This document shows, in pieces, positions 1-10,248 of a stretch of DNA of 64,000 nt. Under the pieces are notes generated by a model that worked only from the letters and a program-made list of their open reading frames with translations, searched no databases and had not been told where the DNA came from. Origin of the DNA: Parastagonospora avenae f. sp. tritici 18332-5 (taxonomy: Eukaryota; Ascomycota; Dothideomycetes; Pleosporales; Phaeosphaeriaceae). The position numbers and the translations under genes were made by a program. The stretch is taken from positions 372,001-436,000 of the forward strand of contig JAFJTR010000003.1 in assembly GCA_022559985.1 (NCBI GenBank), given 5' to 3'. The stretch's first letter is position 1. Every line of letters starts with the position of its first letter.

Positions 1-991
1 TTCGTCTAGAGCGCCGTCGCAATGCACCCGTCAGCAGAATTTTCCGCTGGCTTCAAAGTGCAAGATTGGTCAGGTCTCACATGAGATGGAAGAGACTGCA
101 GACGAAGAGGTTGGGATCGCTGACGTCGTGCAACTTCACAAAGGGCCGCCCTTCGTGGCAGTGTGCGCAAGAACTCGCAACGGATCATATGGAAATCCCG
201 CTACAGCCGAGGACGCCTCCCGCTTGAAATGGCGAACTGGCGATGATCCAGGCCCGTTCGCTCCAACTCTATTGGCGACGGTTGTTGTCCCTCCAGTTAC
301 GAGTTACGGCGCAGACGCTGCATGACAGACAGCGCGGCGACGCTTGCGAAGCCACCGTTAGATGAAATCGAGGATTATTAATGCATGCAAGCAGCCCCCG
401 TCGTGATAGTGCGGTACTGTATGTTCGTCGAGTCCCTATCTGGCTACGCTGCCTGGAATCCCTATCACATCTTGGCCCAATAGCGCGGGTCGTGATGAGC
501 GGTAGGATATCACTTACCATTTGCTGCCATAATACGGACTATGATCCCTGCGTGTGACCCATCATCCACTTCGCGCAAGGGACATAAAGGATCTCGCCAG
601 CTGCTGCTCACGCACGGTATCTGATCCGCTGTGACCCACTGTCACACCTCCATTTTCCTGCTGCTCGAGGTCCAGCGTATTTACCCTTACCGGATATCGT
701 TATCGCCACGCAGCGAGGCGCTTCGCTACACGACAACCTGGTCGTCGCAACTGGTGCCACACGCAGCACTCACCTTGGAAGCGCATGTTCACACCGCATT
801 GTTACAGAATACCAAGTCCCACACTCGTATTCATGTAAATCAGATTCCGAATGTCATTTGAGCAATCGCCACGTCGACTTTTACACCACTGGGACAGGAC
901 GCCCCGACGCTGTGATTCCAGCTTCCACTGGTGCCAGTGTTCCACAAGCTAGAATCCCTAGTAGGAGCGACACCGATACCACGATTCGAAA
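1..991. other. No gene seen; upstream region of the ferric reductase gene
   Basis: I found no reading frame here with protein-like composition, a signal peptide or usable splice sites. The last few hundred bases must include the promoter and 5' leader of the reductase that starts at 992. The open frames present are short and mutually overlapping, as expected by chance. Confidence 0.5.
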
Positions 992-3463
992 ATGCCAGCT
1001 ATTCGGGATGCAATGGTGGAACGGGCCGGTGTCGCCTTAGAGCACCTCGGGGAAGCTGTTTCGACACTCACTCGACGGGTGAACATTCCATTCAACAGCA
1101 CAAGTCCTGCTGGTCTGATCGAGGCCAACACCGTGGACCCCTTCAACAAGAGCGGAAAATATGCGCTGGCCTACGTATACTTCTGCATACCGTTGCTGGT
1201 CTTTGCGGCGCTCATGCGCTACTACCATCTATTCACGGACAAGATCCGGACAGCACTACACCAAGAAGAGGTATTGCAATCCTCAACGACTTCCTCTCCC
1301 GACACAGACTACGAAATGTCGGTCCTGTATACTGACAAGTCCACCATGAAGTTCTTTCCGCGCGAGGGCCCGTTACCTAGTGGGCCAAAGACACAATCAA
1401 GTGTCTCCTCGGTCGGACCTATCAACAACATGGTGGCTTTCTTCCGATTCATCTTTTACCGTCCGGTACGACAGATCAACATTCGCAAAGGGTGGAGGCC
1501 CATTGTATTCCCATCCCTGAGTGTTACAGTCATTGTGCTAGCAGCATTGCTGGTGGGTGTTCTTTACTCCTGCTTGCCGCAGCCTCTCTTCTGGAAAAGC
1601 ATCGCCTACGGATCACCTCCTCTCGCTGTACGCTCGGGCATGATGGCAGTGGCGCTGCTACCTTGGATCGTTGCGTTGTCAATGAAAGCCAACTTCATCA
1701 CAATGATCACCGGTATCGGACACGAGAGGCTCAACGTGCTGCATCGATGGGCCGCATACATTTGCCTGATACTGAGCATCATGCACACCGTACCCTTCTA
1801 CGTCACGCCAATCTGGGAGAAGGGAGCGCGGAAGAGCTTTGAGAGCCTATTCAAGCAGACCGGCTTCTATGCCTATGGCACAGGAATTGCCGCACTTGTT
1901 CCTCTAGCCTTTCTCTGCCTACACTCAATTGGTCCACTTCGCCACCGCATGTACGAGCTCTTCGTCACGCTCCATGTACCCGTTGCAATTGTCTTCCTTG
2001 GGATGATGTTCTGGCACTGCAACAACTACCTTACCTCGTGGCATTACCTCTTCTCCACGCTGACGATATGGCTTCTCTCTTACTTTGTGCGCTTGTTCTA
2101 TCTCAACTGGACACGTCCCGGTAGACTATCTTGGCTCATTGGTGATGAAGCCGCTGTCACGCTCATGCCAGAGAACGCGATTAAGATTACCATCCCCACC
2201 CAGGTTCGTTGGAGACCTGGGCAATACATCTACCTACGAATGCCAGGTATCTCCGTGTTCGAAAACCACCCTTTCACGATCGCCTCGTTATGCGACGAAG
2301 ATTTCCCTTCAGAATACGGCGAGGGCTACCGTGACATGGTCATCGTGTTCCGTCCATTCGGAGGCTTCACCAACAAAGTCCGCCAGGCCGCACTCGAGCA
2401 TGGTCCATGGCACACATACCGCGCGTTCGTTGATGGTCCATACGGAGGCATGCAACGCCGCATCGAGGCATTCGACGATGTCGTCCTTATTGCCGGTGGC
2501 AGTGGCATTACTGCTATTATTTCTCAGCTGCTCACGCTCATCAAGAAAATGCGCGACGGGAAAGCCGTAACGCGCAAGATCCACGTCATCTGGGCTCTCA
2601 AGCGTCCGGAGACAATGGAATGGTTCAAGGAAGAGCTTCGCATCTGTCGCGAATTCGCACCACCCGAGACTGTCGAGTGCCAATTCTACATCACCGCAGC
2701 CAAACGCAACCCAGCTGGTGCGCTTGTCAGCGCAAAGACGCCAACCCGACCAGTCTCGATGTTCTTTCACGACAAAGTCAACGATGCGTTCCAGAACATT
2801 GCAGACCATCGACTTTCTGGCATCTCAACTCAACGTCATTCTGCACTCATCCGTGACGAGGCCCAAGGTGACCCTGAGAAAGAGACTGCCCTGCGCCGCG
2901 AGAACGAGGACAGCATCACAGCCCTTCCCCAGGCGCATGTACTCCCTGTGAACCGGGCACACCTTGCACCACCACGCCCCAGCTTCCAGAGCCACCACTC
3001 TGATAACTCAAATCAGACAGACCCCGATGTGATCGCGCCTGCTCCACGTGGGCTGGCAGCGCGCCGCTCGGAACGCAGTCTCCAGCTGGACATATCGCAG
3101 GCTGTAACATCTGGATCAGGGGCTATCAATCCCAACGTATCTGAATCAGGAGCAGTCCAAGGCTTTGACTTTGGCTTCCCGTCTACGCCGACTGAGTTCC
3201 AGAAGAACCTGATGCGGTTTGCTTTCTTGCCAGCTGCTGTCAAGAAGAAGGACGGTTGGAGCACTGAATATGGTCGTCCAGACATACCCTACCTCCTCAA
3301 GGGCATGAGTAAGAGCTTTGGACGACGAACGTGTGTCTTTGTCTGCGGGCCGCCTACCATGCGCGTCAGCGTCAGCGATACAGTCGCCGAGCTCCAACGC
3401 TCAGTGTGGAGCAATAGCGATCGCGATGAGATCTTCCTACACGCGGAAAACTACGCGTTGTAA
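992..3463 (+). CDS. Ferric reductase-like transmembrane NAD(P)H oxidoreductase
   Basis: Single-exon protein of 823 residues. It should move electrons from NADPH through FAD and heme across a membrane to ferric or cupric iron. Membrane segments lie near 57-80 and 170-195 and through about 215-370. Two histidine pairs spaced as in heme-binding Fre proteins are visible: H251/H265 and H328/H342. The FAD-binding HPFT motif is at 426-429, the NAD(P)-binding GGSGIT at 502-507, and a CGPP motif is near the C-terminus. A long polar insert (about 600-740) sits between the nucleotide-binding elements; such inserts are common in fungal members. The start is the first ATG of the open frame and leaves a short soluble N-terminus with no obvious signal peptide. 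Family assignment is firm. The metal substrate and whether it sits in the plasma or vacuolar membrane are inferred. Confidence 0.93.
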   Translation: MPAIRDAMVERAGVALEHLGEAVSTLTRRVNIPFNSTSPAGLIEANTVDPFNKSGKYALAYVYFCIPLLVFAALMRYYHLFTDKIRTALHQEEVLQSSTTSSPDTDYEMSVLYTDKSTMKFFPREGPLPSGPKTQSSVSSVGPINNMVAFFRFIFYRPVRQINIRKGWRPIVFPSLSVTVIVLAALLVGVLYSCLPQPLFWKSIAYGSPPLAVRSGMMAVALLPWIVALSMKANFITMITGIGHERLNVLHRWAAYICLILSIMHTVPFYVTPIWEKGARKSFESLFKQTGFYAYGTGIAALVPLAFLCLHSIGPLRHRMYELFVTLHVPVAIVFLGMMFWHCNNYLTSWHYLFSTLTIWLLSYFVRLFYLNWTRPGRLSWLIGDEAAVTLMPENAIKITIPTQVRWRPGQYIYLRMPGISVFENHPFTIASLCDEDFPSEYGEGYRDMVIVFRPFGGFTNKVRQAALEHGPWHTYRAFVDGPYGGMQRRIEAFDDVVLIAGGSGITAIISQLLTLIKKMRDGKAVTRKIHVIWALKRPETMEWFKEELRICREFAPPETVECQFYITAAKRNPAGALVSAKTPTRPVSMFFHDKVNDAFQNIADHRLSGISTQRHSALIRDEAQGDPEKETALRRENEDSITALPQAHVLPVNRAHLAPPRPSFQSHHSDNSNQTDPDVIAPAPRGLAARRSERSLQLDISQAVTSGSGAINPNVSESGAVQGFDFGFPSTPTEFQKNLMRFAFLPAAVKKKDGWSTEYGRPDIPYLLKGMSKSFGRRTCVFVCGPPTMRVSVSDTVAELQRSVWSNSDRDEIFLHAENYAL

Positions 3464-4595
3464 TGTCTTTCAGACACAGCTGCCTCCCGGCATTTCTTTT
3501 CTTTGTGCATAGCGTGGATATGGATGGACTTGTATATACCCTTTTCGTACCTTTTCTTGTACCTATATCACGACCTCATGTGGCAGTCCGCCAAGTCGCT
3601 TCTCATAATCTCAGTATGATATCCGGCTTCGAGATGGCCAAAGACTCCAAAACAAATCAATACCAAACAAGCAACATGTTCCAGTGTTTGACGGGTGAGA
3701 CACGGCAAGCCACTGTCTGTGTGCGCCGAAGCATAACGTTCCCATGTGAAGTCGGTTCGCACCGAAAGCCGCGGTCTTCCCAGACATGGCCATTCGCGCC
3801 GGATGAATGTACCCTTGTCGGCGGTACATTCTCATCACAACTCACATGTTACTGTCACCTTCTTGATCCGGTCCAACCATGACGCCCCGGGTTACCCCTC
3901 CACGGCCATGCGAGCTGGTGGGGTTAATTCGCCCTGAGCAGTGGGCGGCACAATTAACAAACCCCTGGTCGTCATCAACTTAGGAGGGTGCGCCGACGGC
4001 GATAATAACCCGCGCCTGAATGAGACTTGTGATTCACGGCGGCACGGCACCGAGAAGAGGCCAAAAAGCAAGACGGGCGAACGGCTCGTGGTGCATGTCG
4101 TGGAGTGTGGCCGACGCTGGAGAGAGTTTCGAGATTTGTCTGATCGCGAATTGCGATGCGCAAGTGCGTCACGGCACGTCGGGCTGCATCAGCGCGCGCC
4201 AACGCAATCGGACGCGCTGTAGGGCTGCAGCCGGCCCGGAGAAGATGTGGAGGAGACGTGCGGGATAGAGTGTGCGGTTCAATGCAGCCATGGAAGGGGT
4301 GTGGTTGCTTTTGTCTGGCGTCTGGTGCATCCGGGCGCGCGCAAGTTGCAGACAAGACAGCCCCTTGGCGACTTTCACTTACTCGCACCTACATCGTGTG
4401 CTGGTCGTACTGCGCTTTCCCCATCCAAACCCGCCAGCAGCGAGCTGGACACCTTACTGCAACGTTGCTCAACCTCACGCCCAAGCTAGTAACAGCAACC
4501 AGCCCTGCAATTCCTGTTTGTCGCTCGTTTCGGGGAGCGCTGTGCAGCCACCACACGCAACGCGCGAGCCATGTCCTTATAGATAATATGTGCAC
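3464..4595. other. Intergenic region, no gene supported
   Basis: The stretch between the reductase and the BLOC-1 gene has overlapping GC-rich open frames on both strands, but none has recognisable domains, a signal peptide or consistent splice sites. It should hold the reductase 3' UTR and the promoter of the next gene. Confidence 0.4.
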
Positions 4596-5103
4596 ATGTC
4601 CGCCATCCCAGTGTCTGAACTGGGCCTCAACTCGAGCGAAGCAAGATATCTCCAGCAGCAAATCGCCGCCTCGCAGCAGGGCAGCAATTCGTCGCGCGCA
4701 GCTTCTCACGCCTCCAGCCAGGGTCGTCTCCTCCTGGATCCCACCAGCTTACAGGCGCTCAGCGCCCACTTTGACCGTCTGATGTACTCGATCCAGCAGC
4801 GATGGCACTATGTGAGTTTTCTGCAGTTCATTGAAATGACATGGACAAGAAAAAGCATTAAATCGACAACAATGCTAATCCATTACTCCCCGCCAGCTCA
4901 CGCAACAAACCCAAACCGCAACCCAAGTGCAGTACGACCGCGCAGGTAACGCCATCCAAATGGCCGACGCCGAAATCGCCCGCTTCCGCGCCATCCTGCG
5001 CGAAATCGACGAGCTGCAGACGGAATTCGACAAGGTGCGCCGCATTGGCGAGATTGTCAAGGGCTTCAGGTCGAGGGTCGATCGCTTGGATCGCCGCATA
5101 TAG
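4596..5103 (+). CDS. CNL1: BLOC-1 complex subunit, CNL1 (cappuccino-like) family
   Basis: Two exons, 4596-4811 and 4897-5103, give 140 residues. The 85-nt intron has a GTGAGT donor, a GCTAATC branch site and a CCAG acceptor, and joins in phase 0. The N-terminus (about 1-45) is Ser/Gln-rich and low in order. From about 47 the protein is helical: it contains HFDRLMYSIQQR before the junction and an acidic/basic coiled coil with EIARFR, IDELQTEFDK and IVKGFRSRVDRL after it. This arrangement matches the small fungal Cnl1/BLOC1S4 proteins, which are subunits of a BLOC-1-like complex acting on endosomes in Rab recruitment and sorting. The ATG at 4596 is preferred because the frame has no better upstream start. 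Assignment rests on pattern recognition of the helical region. Confidence 0.75.
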
Positions 5104-6058
5104 ACCACATCGTTTCCCACCCAACTTGACGGGTTACCAACCACCCGTGAACCGTACCACACTTCTTCACACACGCACGCGCGCGTTACTTCACTTCAGA
5201 CATATCCCGCGGATACGCGCGGGAATTTATAAGATAGGAAAGCCTCACGGCAGGAAAATTTAGGGGTGATTATGGACAGATTGGACAAGCCTCACGGCAC
5301 CCGGCGTTTTCGATTTCTTCTGTAACATACCCACGGCTCGGTAATCTGGTTTCTTACCCTGTCGTGCTTTTCGTCTGTAATATTTCCCGGCGTTTTCGCA
5401 TCGTGGCACACCACATGAGTTACCATATCGTTCCCGGATCGTCGTTGCTCCGAATTGGGATGCGTACCGCTACGAAATAGCATACCTGCTTGAATTGCAA
5501 TCGTCATTTGCATCGAATCCCCGTATCTCTTTGCTCCCGTCCCGACCATCTTGCTCACCTCGCACAAACTCTCAGCCGCTCACATGATGCCGTCCGCTGT
5601 GTGACTCGACGGCGCACGCCCCACATGTTCCCATACGACATCTGGCCCGGGAACGTTCCCAGTCTGGTGCTCCGCGTGCTGACCCACCGTATCTTCTCGC
5701 CGTTTCGCCGTTCCTCCGTTCAATATTGCTTTGTGCGACTGCGTCGCTGCTCAGGCGAGATTGCTTTGCAGCGACCATGTACGTGTGAGCCGATTGGTAT
5801 GCGTGCATGTATGGCAGAGGGGGCGGGAAAGGGGTGGGATGTAAGGGCGTCTGGGTTTAGTGGAGTTACACGAGGCAGCACGTGATGGGTGTTGCACAGA
5901 GGTCATGTGTAGGATTGTTGTGAGATGGTGGATGGAACGTTCATGGGGGAAGATTGGCGCGGTGGGGGGAGGGCTTTGATACAACGGTATGACAGGAATG
6001 TGTGCGATACACTGGACTCTGTGATGGTATTTTCCAATTAGATACCGATGCGTCGACT
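5104..6058. other. Intergenic region, no gene supported
   Basis: I see no credible coding sequence. The longest frames (131 codons on +, 124 on -) are rich in Arg, His and Pro and have no domain features. The right edge is the 3' flank of the leftward gene that ends at 6059. Confidence 0.4.
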
Positions 6059-6504
6059 TCATAACAATAGCTCCTCCACCACCCATGTCCTGACAGTCAT
6101 CCCCATCGCTAAACATCCAAAGCACTATGCTCTCCGGCGGTGTGCTCGTAGCGTATGTGTGTGGCTCGGCCTCGAGCGCCGCGTATACACCTTGAGCATA
6201 TTAATGTCTCTCGGAACGAGGACTTCGTTAGCCGCGATAGTGACGCCCAAGACGGCGGCGCCTCTGAACACGGCGATTTCGTTTGCCCGGAAGTTTCTCT
6301 GTATGACCACAGCGCTGCCTAATCGCGCGCTCAGTCTACACCCATGAGTGAAGATTCGGGAGTCGCACCTTCGAAGACTAGGAAGCGAATGAGCCTCATG
6401 ATGATGTGGTGGGGGTCCATGTAGAAGATGTATCCGATGAGCGCCAAGCCGAAGATTGTCAAGAATATGAGGATAATGATGGGCAGATTGAGTTCGTGAT
6501 CCAT
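6059..6504 (-). CDS. Small three-exon membrane protein, unknown (tentative model)
   Basis: Tentative model: exons 6504-6340, 6298-6191 and 6124-6059 give 112 residues with all phases consistent (0 and 0). Exon 1 starts MDHELN and has a strongly hydrophobic segment (about 8-28). Exon 2 carries ANEIAVFRGAAVLG and a second hydrophobic stretch, and exon 3 ends WVVEELLL. Introns would be 41 nt (GTAGAC..CATACAG) and 66 nt (GTGTAT..GCATAG). If intron 1 is not removed, exon 1 reads alone as a 57-residue membrane protein ending at 6331. The exon 2 segment resembles the short tail-anchored Tom6-type pattern, but not enough to name it. Additional upstream exons cannot be excluded. Confidence 0.38.
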
Positions 6505-6783
6505 GGTGAAGCGTCGGTGGAGGGTGTCCGGAGAGATTTGCGGGCATGGTTGTGGGCGACTCTGGTTCGTGTTGAGCTGCGATGATAGAAGGCGGCGAAG
6601 TATGCGAAGAATATTGCCGTGAGTATGCAAACGTTCACGTCGCAAACGTCTCCAGCACGCAGTAATTGCGAGATGTCGTCGCTGCCTTCCGCAGCTCCCA
6701 CACCACAGCCTCATAGCTGTGGAAACTGCCAGCCACCACACCATCAACCCATAGTCGCATTTGAACCATCATCACACCACCCT

Positions 6784-7140
6784 TCACGAAAACCCCAACT
6801 CCCTCCCCATCCCATCACCCCCCTTCTCCTTCTCCTTTTCCTTTTCCTTTTCCTTCTCTTTTCCCAATTCCGCCTCCGTCTCATTCCCCTTCGTCCCCTT
6901 CGTCACCGTCCCATTCCCACTGCCCTCATCACACCTAACCCTAATCACCGTCTCGCCCCACACCGCACAACACCGATAACACAGATCAAACTGCTCTTTC
7001 CAAAACGCCTCTGGGCACTTCAGCGCCGACGTGCCGCACTGCTGCATGCATACTTTTTCGCCGCGCGGGTTGATGAGCGCGTCTTTGGGGTTAACGTATG
7101 CTGTGCACAACGCTGTGAAGAGGAGGATGAGGATATTCAT
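6784..7140 (-). CDS. Small secreted cysteine-rich protein with a Lys/Glu repeat tail
   Basis: Single exon, 118 residues, ATG at 7140 in a good context (ACACCATGA). Residues 1-15 look like a signal peptide. The mature part has seven cysteines in the pattern C-x3-C-x6-C, then LCYRCC, then VRC, within about 60 residues, typical of disulfide-stabilised extracellular fungal peptides. After two NxT glycosylation-like sites the C-terminus becomes a KEKEKE run, encoded by a pyrimidine/purine simple repeat, so its length probably varies between strains. No family is recognised. It could be a secreted effector-like or antimicrobial peptide, but function is not shown. The low-complexity tail lowers confidence in the exact end. 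Confidence 0.55.
   Translation of the reverse strand: MNILILLFTALCTAYVNPKDALINPRGEKVCMQQCGTSALKCPEAFWKEQFDLCYRCCAVWGETVIRVRCDEGSGNGTVTKGTKGNETEAELGKEKEKEKEKEKEKGGDGMGRELGFS
6820..6862. repeat. CTTTTC-type simple sequence repeat
   Basis: A pyrimidine tract on the + strand made of repeated cttctc/cttttc units lies inside the gene at 6784-7140 and encodes its Lys-Glu repeat. Such tracts change length by slippage. The 6-nt unit would keep the frame. Confidence 0.8.
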
Positions 7141-7461
7141 GGTGTGCGGCGTTAGGAAAGTTGGGAGAGGGTGTTGGTTTGGGAGAGGGAGATGGCAAGT
7201 GTTCTGTGCCGGGATATTGGGGATGGGGATTTGCATGGGTTGGATGGATCGGGCTAGCGGTGGGGGCTTCGCTGCGACGACATCACGGTCATCTCAACAC
7301 AACTTTTTCGAATTCTGCGGTGGTATTCCGCGAACTCTATGTGTTATGCTAGTCATGATTTCGTGGCTCTGTGTACGTCTCCAAACACGCCTGAATCCAA
7401 ACCGATGGCCCTTGTGGGTGCTTGATGCCTTTCTGATAGCTCAAGCATGTAGTGAGCGACA

Positions 7462-8388
7462 TCAGTCGATGACGAATGGGTTCGCCTTGCTTCCACGAAC
7501 AACCTGATCAGCGCCGACATCCTCGTTTGAACCTCCATCCTCTTGTGCGCGTGTAAGGTCGTTGAGCTTCCTCTTCTTGGCCGCGTTGCCTCCTTCAGTT
7601 GCGCCGATGTTCTTGCAGTCGTAAGACGTGGGCTCCCTCTTCAGTGCCGCCTCGTAGTTGGTTTGCTGAGTCGGCCCCGCCGATTTCTCGTAATCACCCT
7701 TCGCTCCGAAGTCCGATTTCCTTGCTGCAGCCGGAGTCGCGCCCTGAACAGTCGTACGAGTCGTGGTGGCACCTGCAGAGACGTTATTATGGTTCTGTTG
7801 GCCTGGTGGTCAAGCACCCACGCACAAGCGCTTCTTGATCTGCTCGCTCTGCTCAGCCTGATGGCATCGAATCGTCTGCTCCAGGTCGGCGATCTTCTTG
7901 TTCTTGACTTTGAGTGTGGCATTTTTCTCTGCCAACTTCTTCTCGAGCGGTGCAGAACGCATTTCCTGGGCGAGCGAGCGCGATGCATTGAGGTCCAAGG
8001 TCAGTTGTCTGTTCTGATGCTTGAGGAAATCCATGTGTTGGAGGTCAGCGTGCGCAAAGTCCAGCTCTTGCTGTTGTCGCTTGAGGCGCTCCTCGAGGAC
8101 ACCGATGGCATGGAGGTAGCCGGTTTGGAGCCGCGTCAGCGACTCCGAGTAGGTGCCATTGGATGGTGGCTCCTGCTGGCTCTCAGCATCCGTTGACTCG
8201 GAGGAGGCGTCGTCTTTCGCAGGTTCCCGGGACACTTCTTCCTCCATGAGGGGCTCTGGGGAAGCACTCTTGGGTGCTTGTAGCTGCTTGGGCGGGTCCT
8301 CGGAGAACTCGAGGTTGCCGTGAACGTTCACGAAACAGATCTCGGGGCCGCGGAACTGCATGGGCTGGTAGGCTTTGAAGGGTGCCAT
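7462..8388 (-). CDS. Coiled-coil protein with a nuclear-localisation-like basic motif
   Basis: Exons 8388-7818 and 7772-7462 give 293 residues. The N-terminal half is acidic and disordered. About 85-185 is a long coiled coil rich in Leu, Gln, Lys and Glu, containing ERLKRQQQEL and LEKKLAEKN. The second exon is Thr/Ala-rich and has a basic KKRKL motif suggestive of nuclear import. The join uses a 45-nt intron (donor GTGCTT, ATAATAAC branch-like sequence, CTGCAG acceptor) in phase 1. Without that intron the same frame continues but meets an in-frame TGA at 7810-7812, so the alternative is a 192-residue protein ending there. I do not recognise a family. Confidence 0.6.
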
Positions 8389-9533
8389 TTCTGCACCGAG
8401 AGAGGTTTTTGATCAGAGTTTGTTGTGCTGTGCGCAGTGTTTGTAGGTGAAGGCCGGGGAATTGTTAATCCACATTAGCTTCAGCACGTGAGCGTTTGCT
8501 CACTGGCAAACGGCCAATCAGACGGATACTGCATCAAGCTATGGACACGCGCTCTGGTCTTCGAAATGGTCCGATCGGTTGTCGATTTGCAGTCAACATC
8601 GTAGTGACGACCTCCAGGCTCCTATTTCCTCAATATGGAAGTACATTCATTTGGGGCAAGCATATCACAGCTAGGAGGTATTCCATTCCTTCACCGCCCT
8701 CAATTGCCCATACCTTGCTACCCTCTACCACCTATTTTTCACTATCCTCTCTTCCGTTGACCTCGAGTCGCACGCGGACGTACATCAAGACCACACCTTA
8801 ACATCAACATCAAGACCGTCGGCTACCTCTACCAGACTGTCGTCAAGAAGCTGCTGGATGGCCCGCATATCTTGTTGGTGAACTGTAGCTTCTCAGCGGA
8901 AGCAATGCACCCAAGTTGAGGGACGATTACCTTGCTGTCGAGGTCCTCGAAGCCTGTCCATATTCACTGGGTGGTGATTGGGAAAGCGGGTGGAGTTTGC
9001 ATTTCGGATGGGAAGACGATTAGGTCGAGGATTGTGGCCATTGTGAGTTGAGAGGGGAGGGCTTGTGTTTACGAAACTTTGAAATCGCATGCAACATTAA
9101 TGTATTTACTCGAACGAGTGACGTTGTGAAAACTTGTAGCAAATGCTATAACCATGCACGCAGTAACCAATGGAGCTTGCGTGTGACGTACATGACGACG
9201 AATGCCAATAGACTACCGTGTTACAATATCATTGTGTTACTCTCCGTTGGCCCGCTTCCATGTCCTCTTTCTCTATAGGTAAACATGTCAATTACCAGGC
9301 CAAATCAAGAGCCACTCATGATTTTTGGCACACATCTAAAATAAACACTGTATCACACCCCACGCTGTGAATATCCCACACATATATAATCTAATATTTT
9401 CCCACCCTTCTCGCTCTCCGCATCATCATCACAGACCGTTGATCTCTCACACAGATCATCACACCAAAAAACTTTATACCTCTTACACAGCACTACAACG
9501 TTCCTCACCACCACCACCAACACAACCACAACC
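8389..9533. other. Intergenic region, no gene supported
   Basis: Two short frames overlap on opposite strands near 8760-9040 and both look mildly protein-like, but neither has a start, splice sites and an end that agree. The right part is the promoter of the secreted peptide gene, with a TATATAAT box at about 9383-9390. Confidence 0.35.
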
Positions 9534-9845
9534 ATGCAACTCACCACCCTCATTCTCAGCGCCCTTACAGCCCTCACAGCCGCCAAAGCCATCCCCGCGC
9601 GCCCCAAGCCCGACCCCACCGACGCCCCCAAGATCCCAGAGAAGAAGTGCAGCTGGTCGACCATCCGCGGCGACTGCGACCACACCTACTCCGGCTACAG
9701 CAACTGCAACAACAAGTGCCAGACGGAGTTGCATGGGTATCCCAAGCCGGGCAAGTGTGTGGCGCTGAGCGTTTGGGGCAAACAGGAGTGTAGGTGCTTG
9801 CCATTGTGTATGGGCGAGGCGGGGGAGAAGGTTGTTGTTTATTAG
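9534..9845 (+). CDS. Secreted cysteine-rich peptide with a defensin-like (CS-alpha-beta) cysteine pattern
   Basis: Single exon, 103 residues, ATG in context CAACCATGC. Residues 1-19 form a clear signal peptide ending in TAAKA, followed by a Pro-rich linker (PARPKPDPTDAP). Eight cysteines follow: KKC, GDC, SNC, NKC, GKC, ECRC and LC. The CNNKC (C-x3-C) and CRC (C-x-C) pairs are the hallmark spacing of the cysteine-stabilised alpha-beta fold used by defensins and related peptides. It is therefore likely an extracellular disulfide-rich peptide. Whether it acts against microbes, on a host or in self-signalling cannot be read from the sequence. A TATA box lies about 150 bp upstream. Confidence 0.75.
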   Translation: MQLTTLILSALTALTAAKAIPARPKPDPTDAPKIPEKKCSWSTIRGDCDHTYSGYSNCNNKCQTELHGYPKPGKCVALSVWGKQECRCLPLCMGEAGEKVVVY

Positions 9846-10248
9846 CGTGCTGCTGCGCGGGATGTTAGATCCTGCGCTGATTTGTTTGGTGTTTTGCGAG
9901 TAACATATTGTTGATTTTGAAATTGTGTGTAACCTTGCCTTTCATATGTGATGCTGATTGAGTGGTTGAAATGATGTGCGGTTTTGCTTTGTGCTGACTA
10001 CACTGGAGTGTCATGTGAGAAAATCTGGAGGATTAAAGAGTGGAAAAAGGGGAGAAATGAGGCTGAAGCTGCCGACAGAATTGTACAGACGGGCACTGTA
10101 TTCATCTGTCCTTAGATGTACCCAGTAAATGGTGCTCGGTAATCTCCAACTTCGATGATATGTAGTCGCCAGGCATATGAGAATATACACATCGCTTCTT
10201 TCCAATACATTGTTCCTCTTTAAGTCCTCTTCCCACCTTGACACCTTC
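9846..10248. other. Intergenic region between convergent genes
   Basis: Only the converging 3' flanks of the secreted peptide gene (+) and MPC2 (-) are expected here. I see no coding signal. Confidence 0.5.

Noticed and set aside
8755..9040. Mirror-image coding-like frames on both strands
   Set aside because: The minus frame begins MATILDLIVF but meets a TGA after 25 codons, and the plus frame has no start. Neither yields a consistent gene model.
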